Shown: positions 49,151 through 53,486 of the stretch, piece by piece
Layout of the letters: each line of letters starts with the position of its first letter
Position numbering within the stretch: position 1 is the stretch's first letter
Assembly: GCA_035247945.1 (NCBI GenBank)
Contig: DATFHX010000018.1
Location: 1 to 53,486 of the forward strand
Direction of reading: 5' to 3'
Length of the DNA stretch: 53,486 nucleotides
Origin: DATFHX01 sp035247945
GTDB lineage: Bacteria > Patescibacteriota > Saccharimonadia > Saccharimonadales > Saccharimonadaceae
Position numbers and translations under genes: made by a program
The notes under the pieces: generated by a model
The model's input: the letters and a program-made list of their open reading frames with translations, nothing else
The model's database searches: none
Told to the model about the DNA's origin: nothing

Positions 49151-50476
49151 ATGACTCATAAACGTTCTACAAAAATTGGTCTTTTCGCCTCTGTCGCCTT
49201 TGCTGTAGGCGCAATGGTAGGCGGGGGAGTCTTCGCGCTTTCCGGATCCGCACTTGCTCAGGCCGGGCCGGCCGCACTCGTATCGTTCGTCGTTGCAGGT
49301 GGTATCGTACTTCTCTCTGCATTCTCCTTTATGGTGATTGCAAGTAAGGCATCTCGGGAACATCCAGGATATGACTACATAGGAAAAGTGCTTGGTAAAC
49401 CCATCTGGGGATATCTCACGTCTTGGTGTTTTTACCTTGCGGGAATTATCGGTGCAGCATTCGTCTTAAACGCTTTTGGATCCTACGTTTCACAGTTTAT
49501 TACCCCAGAAGTATCGCCTGTTGTCTGGTCAATCGTCGGCGCACTCCTCCTGACACTTATCAACCTGGGACCGGCAAGTGAAATCGGTCGAGTTGAGATG
49601 TTCCTTGTCGGCGGCAAATTACTTATCCTTCTTACGCTCATAGGATTTGGTCTCGCTCACTTTAATCCGTCTGACCTGTTTCCATTTACACCCCATGGCG
49701 GAACCTCGATATTCACAACGGGGGCGTTTCTCTTTGTTGCATTCCTTGGCTTTAACGTCATTACTAATATGGCAAGTGACATTACGTCACCACAAAAGAC
49801 AATTCCAAAAGCCATCCTTATTAGTATGATTATTGTCACGATTATCTATATTGGTGTCGCAATAACACTTTTATCTTCTCATATTACCGACTACTCCGAA
49901 TCAAGCGTAGGATCCGCCGCAGTGGCACTCATGGGGCCAGTCGGAGGCGGACTTGTTATCGCAGGCGCGCTTATTAGTACGCTTTCTTCTGGAAATGCAA
50001 ATATTCTCGGAGCTTCCGAGATAGTAGTGCGCCTCGCAGCCAGTAAGAAAATACCCACAATAATGGGCGATATGTGGCATGGGCATCCCTATGTGAGCGT
50101 TCTAAGCGGTGCTGTGCTCTATATTAGTCTTATTCTCAGCGGTCAAACGCAAACCGTTATTGACCTAGCAAACGTGACCGCCATTCTTGCGCTCACTATC
50201 GTCAATATTGCAGCAGCACGAACACTCGCATCTCGTTCTCATACAGGATTCCGTCTCCCATTTGGATGGTTTCTTCCCATGCTTGGTGCAGCAGGTGCCC
50301 TCATGCAATTTGCCTTCATTCCGCTTATTGACGTCATTATAGGCATTGCACTCGCAGGTGTAGGAGCTATCCTTTACTCTCTTCGCCACAGTGCACATCT
50401 TCCACGTTTCCATCGCCGCATTGCCGCACAAGTGGAAGCAGTCGACGGCCCGCTTGGCCGCTCACTTCATGAGTAG
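49151..50476 (+). CDS. APC-family amino acid permease
   Basis: A 441-residue transporter with about 12 TM helices. The APC signature GAMVGGGVFALSGSALAQAGPAA (TM1, near residue 18) and FVAFLGFNVITNMASDITSPQKTIPKAI (TM6-7, substrate/cation loop) are clear. It imports amino acids, expected for an organism unable to make them. Single-gene leaderless unit. Confidence 0.9.
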   Translation: MTHKRSTKIGLFASVAFAVGAMVGGGVFALSGSALAQAGPAALVSFVVAGGIVLLSAFSFMVIASKASREHPGYDYIGKVLGKPIWGYLTSWCFYLAGIIGAAFVLNAFGSYVSQFITPEVSPVVWSIVGALLLTLINLGPASEIGRVEMFLVGGKLLILLTLIGFGLAHFNPSDLFPFTPHGGTSIFTTGAFLFVAFLGFNVITNMASDITSPQKTIPKAILISMIIVTIIYIGVAITLLSSHITDYSESSVGSAAVALMGPVGGGLVIAGALISTLSSGNANILGASEIVVRLAASKKIPTIMGDMWHGHPYVSVLSGAVLYISLILSGQTQTVIDLANVTAILALTIVNIAAARTLASRSHTGFRLPFGWFLPMLGAAGALMQFAFIPLIDVIIGIALAGVGAILYSLRHSAHLPRFHRRIAAQVEAVDGPLGRSLHE

Positions 50477-50479
50477 CGC

Positions 50480-50623
50480 TCACATATTAGAGTGCGACGA
50501 AGAACTATGACTCGGTGTGGCAGCCTGTTCAGGCCGCAAGAGAAGGTAGAGCACCGAAACGATAATGACGCCGAGAATAAAGAGAATGATTAGTTTTTTT
50601 GAATGACGTTTTACGAATTGCAC
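50480..50623 (-). CDS. Very small single-pass membrane protein (47 aa)
   Basis: A 47-residue frame starting at GTG 50623. VQFVKRHSKKLIILFILGVII is a basic start with a TM segment (about 11-29), then a Ser/Thr/His tail (PEQAATPSHSSSSHSNM). TACAAT (about 50662-50657, minus) and a GGAG about 11 nt before the GTG support it. An in-frame stop upstream limits the start. It ends just 3 bases past the permease stop on the other strand. Function unknown. Confidence 0.45.
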   Translation of the reverse strand: MQFVKRHSKKLIILFILGVIIVSVLYLLLRPEQAATPSHSSSSHSNM

Positions 50624-50671
50624 GTGGTTACCAACTCCGCCTATCTAGTACCGTTATTGTAACATACATAA

Positions 50672-50705
50672 AAAATACCGGCCCATAACAACGGGCCGGT
50701 ATTTT
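50672..50705 (-). terminator. Terminator of quinone oxidoreductase gene
   Basis: AAAATACCGGCCC and its complement around an 8-nt loop, with A- and T-rich ends. It lies 12 nt after the minus-strand oxidoreductase stop. Confidence 0.88.
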
Positions 50706-50717
50706 AGCGTATCTTCA

Positions 50718-51644
50718 TTAAACCGATTTTACAATAATAACGATCTTTCCCTTAACATGGCCACTCTCAAAAGCCGTAAACGCTTCTTTGATCTGGCTCA
50801 ATGGGAAGGTCTCAAATACCTGCGGCGTTACCACGCCACTATTTACGAATGCAGCAAGTTGCGTCAGTTTTGTTGTATCTACATGCGTTCCTTGGTGAAT
50901 TGCCGTTACGCCAAGTGTCTTTGCCACATCTGCCGCCTCTGCAACCATTGAAACACCTATACCGCCGGGCTTTAGAATGTGGAGCGCTTTTTCAAAATCA
51001 GGCCCACCCACAAGATCAAAGACTGCGTCAAATTCTTTCAGCGTAGTAGAGAAGTCCTGTGACTTATAATCAATCACCTCATCCGCGCCTAGACTTCGAA
51101 CAAATGCTATTCCTTCACCCGTTGCAGTTGTTGCGACATAGGCACCTTTATTCTTAGCAATCTGGATTGCCATACTGCCAATACCACCCGCACCCCCATG
51201 AATGAAAAGTTTCTGCCCTGATTGAAGGTTGAGATGCTCGTTGAGCGCTTGAATAGCACTAGCACCAACAAGCGGTAGAGAAGCGGCTTGCTCAAATGAA
51301 ACATCCGGCATAGGTGCAATATGGTCCGCGGGCGCTGCGGCAATTTCCGCAAATGCGCCAGACCCGCCACTTACAACCGCCGCCTGACCATACACCTTAT
51401 CGCCCACCTTAAGACCAGTAACGCCAGAACCTACTTTTAAGACTACTCCCGCAACATCCCCGCCAAGCGTAAGTGGGAGTGGTCCCACAGGGAATGCTCC
51501 TTCGCGAATCTTCATATCGACAGGATTAATGCTCGATGCGGCAACTTCAATAAGAACCTGCCCATTTTTTACATCCGGCGCTTCAATATCCAAAAGCGTT
51601 ATTACGTCTACAGAACCAGTTTCACTAATTCGCGCAGCTTTCAT
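50718..51644 (-). CDS. Zinc-independent quinone oxidoreductase (MDR)
   Basis: A 308-residue medium-chain dehydrogenase. SSINPVDMKIREG, GGDVAGVVLKVGSGV, FIHGGAGGIGSMAIQIAKNKG (NADP loop) and VSMVAEAAD match the quinone oxidoreductase/AdhX-like branch (no structural zinc Cys cluster). It probably uses NADPH to reduce quinones or enoyl compounds. AAGGAGG precedes ATG 51644. Confidence 0.92.
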   Translation of the reverse strand: MKAARISETGSVDVITLLDIEAPDVKNGQVLIEVAASSINPVDMKIREGAFPVGPLPLTLGGDVAGVVLKVGSGVTGLKVGDKVYGQAAVVSGGSGAFAEIAAAPADHIAPMPDVSFEQAASLPLVGASAIQALNEHLNLQSGQKLFIHGGAGGIGSMAIQIAKNKGAYVATTATGEGIAFVRSLGADEVIDYKSQDFSTTLKEFDAVFDLVGGPDFEKALHILKPGGIGVSMVAEAADVAKTLGVTAIHQGTHVDTTKLTQLAAFVNSGVVTPQVFETFPLSQIKEAFTAFESGHVKGKIVIIVKSV

Positions 51645-51784
51645 AGCCCTCCTTCTCAGTACATTAGATTTCCTTCTCTTTCTAGTATACGCCCCTCACT
51701 GTGCGCATAGTATATTTTGTATATCATCAGAGAGATCTGCTTAATTTGCTTTTATCCATTTTTAGTATCATCATGCTCATTAGA

Positions 51785-51813
51785 TTGACTTTTTATCAAC
51801 ATCATGATATCAT
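51785..51813 (+). promoter_or_regulatory. Sigma-70 promoter of LPXTG DUF11 gene
   Basis: TTGACT (51785-51790), a 17-nt spacer and TATCAT (51808-51813). The leader of about 63 nt ends with GGGAGG before ATG 51884. The rest of 51645-51783 is AT-rich and shows no other gene. Confidence 0.7.
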
Positions 51814-51883
51814 TAGCTTAATCCTTACAGCAGCCTGAGAGACTGCTCAAGAGGCAACCGGTTTATCAAAGGGAGGAAAATCC

Positions 51884-52609
51884 ATGAAGACCACTAAACT
51901 CATCTTAGGCGTAGTAACCGCCGTCACAATCGCATCAACCCTAAGCATCGCAGCCTTTGCGTGGCATCCAAAAGGGGTGATCACAAAGAAGGTGCAGAAC
52001 GTCACTACGGGAAGCGCTCTTAGTGAAGCCGACACTACTGGAACGGCAATTGCTGCAAAGCCAGGCGACACACTTAAATACGTTATTGAAATACGAAATG
52101 ATGCCGCACCAGCTGATAAAAACTATAACGACATGGTTGAGACAAAACTTACAGACACACTTCCAGCAGGAGTGAGCCTCGTAAGTAACCCTACGCAGCG
52201 CACTATTACAGAAAACATTGGTACGCTCAAGCCAGGACAAAAAGCTACTAAGGAGTACCTTGTTAAAGTAACCGCTTCTACAGCTGGTGCAATTACCAAT
52301 ACTGCGTGTTTTACGGGTGACAGCGCAGCTCATGACAACCCCCAAAAAGGCTGCAATCCCGCAGTTGTCACAGTAACCGTTCCGGTAACTCCAACCACTC
52401 CAACAACACCTGAAACACCAACCACTCCAGAGACTCCAACAGCACCAAGTGTTGAAACTCCAGCCGTATCAGAAATGCCAACTGAACTTCCAAAAACAGG
52501 TGCAGAAAACACTATTCTCAGCACGCTCCTTGTTGGTGCTGCTGTATACCTTGGATACCGTCTTATCAGCTCGAAGTACCGTTTCATTCAAACACACTTC
52601 AACCGCTAG
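51884..52609 (+). CDS. LPXTG surface protein with DUF11 domain
   Basis: A 241-residue exported protein. Signal peptide (about 1-25, KTTKLILGVVTAVTIASTLS), one DUF11 repeat (about 45-160: GDTLKYVIEIRNDAAPADK, LPAGVSLVSNPTQRTITENIG), a Thr/Pro stalk of about 35 residues (TPTTPTTPETPTTPETPTAP), then LPKTGAEN, a TM helix and a basic tail. It should be linked to the cell surface by sortase. A second LPXTG protein lies at 16990-18393. Sortase itself is elsewhere. GGGAGG precedes the start. Confidence 0.9.
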   Translation: MKTTKLILGVVTAVTIASTLSIAAFAWHPKGVITKKVQNVTTGSALSEADTTGTAIAAKPGDTLKYVIEIRNDAAPADKNYNDMVETKLTDTLPAGVSLVSNPTQRTITENIGTLKPGQKATKEYLVKVTASTAGAITNTACFTGDSAAHDNPQKGCNPAVVTVTVPVTPTTPTTPETPTTPETPTAPSVETPAVSEMPTELPKTGAENTILSTLLVGAAVYLGYRLISSKYRFIQTHFNR

Positions 52610-52620
52610 AAAGATTCATA

Positions 52621-52662
52621 TAAATAAAGATACCTCGCATCACTGCGAGGTATCTTTATTTA
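52621..52662. terminator. Bidirectional terminator between convergent genes
   Basis: A perfect 19-bp inverted repeat (TAAATAAAGATACCTCGCA and complement) with a 4-nt loop, A-rich on one side and T-rich on the other. It serves the DUF11 and HATPase genes. Confidence 0.92.
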
Positions 52663-52664
52663 AT

Positions 52665-53279
52665 TCAAGCCGCGAGAAGCGAGTCTCTCGTCTCGTCGTC
52701 AAGCGTACAGCCGATCAGCGCATATGCGCCAATCATTTGGCCTCGCTCGAACCGGCCATGTTCGAGGGCGAGTGCGTCCATAATAGGATCACCACGTCCA
52801 TGAACAGAAACCTCCGGGAGGCCATCTTCATCTACATCGACAGCGCCTTCATATGCCACCTCCGGAACCCGATCCGCAGCCTCGTTCATCACCGTAACGT
52901 CAAGGACGCAGGTTTCTTTTTTCTTAATATGTCCAATTGTCTGTACGATTGAAAGCCATATAGGTCCGCTCACGGAGTAACGATAGGCATTCGATATAAG
53001 CTCCGCAAGAATGTACTCTATGTCTCCGCGTTTCTCAGCATCAAGTTGGAAATAGGCAAGTGCCTCTGCAGCAAGCTTGCGAAGTTGCGAGGCGCGTTCG
53101 CGAGTATTCTCACTTCGCTCACTCACGATACGGATGTGTCGACCCACAATCTCTTTACTGCCAACGAGGTTGTGCTCCTGCAGCGCCGCTACATCAGGAA
53201 TGCGAGGGTCGATTTTGTGGGGAGTTACCTCTGTCTCGACGCGCCAATTTGCTGAGCGTGATAAAGGATCCGTGTTCAT
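52665..53279 (-). CDS. HATPase-like (anti-sigma/serine-kinase type) protein
   Basis: A 204-residue soluble protein. The N box AELISNAYRYSVSG (about residues 88-101) and the following VLDVTVMNEA resemble RsbW/SpoIIAB-like ATPases and bacterial serine/threonine kinases. A long N-terminal region (1-60) has no recognised domain. The usual G boxes of histidine kinases are weak, so it may be a partner-binding protein rather than a kinase. ATG 53279 is chosen because TGATATAAT (53298-53290, minus) overlaps the ATG at 53291. Confidence 0.6.
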   Translation of the reverse strand: MNTDPLSRSANWRVETEVTPHKIDPRIPDVAALQEHNLVGSKEIVGRHIRIVSERSENTRERASQLRKLAAEALAYFQLDAEKRGDIEYILAELISNAYRYSVSGPIWLSIVQTIGHIKKKETCVLDVTVMNEAADRVPEVAYEGAVDVDEDGLPEVSVHGRGDPIMDALALEHGRFERGQMIGAYALIGCTLDDETRDSLLAA

Positions 53280-53318
53280 TGGAGGCTTCATTATATCACA
53301 CTTTTAGCATAAGCGCTA

Positions 53319-53347
53319 TTGACTTATTATACTATTAATGGTAAAAT
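53319..53347 (+). promoter_or_regulatory. Promoter of 3'-terminal G+C-rich gene
   Basis: TTGACT (53319-53324), a 17-nt spacer and TAAAAT (53342-53347). GAGAGG (53373-53378) lies 6 nt before GTG 53385. Confidence 0.65.
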
Positions 53348-53384
53348 ATAGATGTACCTTCCCATTGGATCCGAGAGGACGATC

Positions 53385-53486
53385 GTGACTCTGGACAACG
53401 GAATCATCGACATCACCCCGCTCATTGCGTGGGTGCTGGCTTACCTCGCCGGCGCCATTATCGCCACGACCATCGTGTGCGGTTAC
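53385..53486 (+). CDS. Start of a G+C-rich membrane-protein gene (partial)
   Basis: 34 codons from GTG 53385 to the window end. VTLDNGIIDITPLIAWVLAYL then AGAIIATTIVCGY is a hydrophobic segment (about 11-32), so a membrane or exported protein starts here. Codon use is G+C-rich, as in the cassettes elsewhere in the window. The rest is outside. Confidence 0.55.
   Translation, partial: MTLDNGIIDITPLIAWVLAYLAGAIIATTIVCGY

Noticed and set aside
51815..51860. Possible TPP-riboswitch-like CTGAGA motif in the DUF11 leader
   Set aside because: The surrounding stems do not form and the downstream gene is a surface protein, not thiamine related.
1..53486. Alternative genetic code (TGA as Gly, as in Gracilibacteria)
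   Set aside because: Several well-defined genes end in TGA (16943, 33216) and conserved domains contain no in-frame TGA, so the standard code is used.
1..53486. CRISPR arrays, transposons and phage structural genes
   Set aside because: No regularly spaced direct repeats, transposase, integrase, capsid or terminase genes were seen.

Overview
The window (about 53.5 kb) reads as chromosome of a small-genome bacterium of the Candidate Phyla Radiation, most likely Saccharibacteria (TM7). This is an inference from overall character: mid-range G+C, dense single-gene units on both strands, standard genetic code with TGA used as stop, LPXTG surface proteins, cell-wall genes (Ddl, NlpC/P60-like, GH3, polysaccharide deacetylase), almost no biosynthetic pathways and many transporters. 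No marker gene in the window proves the phylum.

Layout. 0-12 kb: end of a YajQ gene, a NatA/NatB-like ABC exporter, an FAD-linked oxidase, an HxlR regulator, an OmpR-type two-component system next to a MacB-like ABC system, a GreA-like factor and a P-type ATPase. 12.2-16.4 kb: tRNA-Gln(TTG) followed by an accessory, partly decayed stretch (two broken genes, a CGNR regulator divergent from an MFS exporter, an AAA-type ATPase). 16.4-33 kb: cell-envelope and housekeeping genes (NlpC/P60-like peptidase, LPXTG beta-propeller, GH3 hexosaminidase, RibA, Ddl, TrmB-type regulator, ZIP transporter, NUDIX, FN3/polysaccharide deacetylase operon). 34-40.5 kb: an MgtA-type ATPase and a copper operon (CsoR-family repressor, DUF305, CopB, YHS-FNR fusion) behind a palindromic operator lying inside the promoter spacer. 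41-45.6 kb: a compact biosynthetic operon, a single-module A-PCP-reductase NRPS-like enzyme, an Sfp-type phosphopantetheinyl transferase and an SRPBCC-flavin fusion, preceded by a leader with an intrinsic terminator hairpin. 45.7-53.5 kb: DUF1697, FMN reductase, NUDIX, Erm-like rRNA methyltransferase, amino-acid permease, quinone oxidoreductase, an LPXTG DUF11 protein and an HATPase-like protein.

Two window-wide patterns stand out. First, about twenty genes have a -10 box (often extended, TGnTAnnnT) ending only 5-10 nt before the start codon, with no Shine-Dalgarno sequence, which implies leaderless mRNAs and corrects several start codons. Second, seven scattered single genes (18604, 20861, 23294, 28878, 30417 minus, 48988 minus, 53385) are much richer in G+C. 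Most of them start behind a Shine-Dalgarno-like leader and most are closed by a strong hairpin. They look like independently acquired cassettes, possibly from an actinobacterial host or its phages.

The best candidate for an undescribed system is the 41-45.6 kb biosynthetic operon. The copper operon and the G+C-rich cassettes come next.
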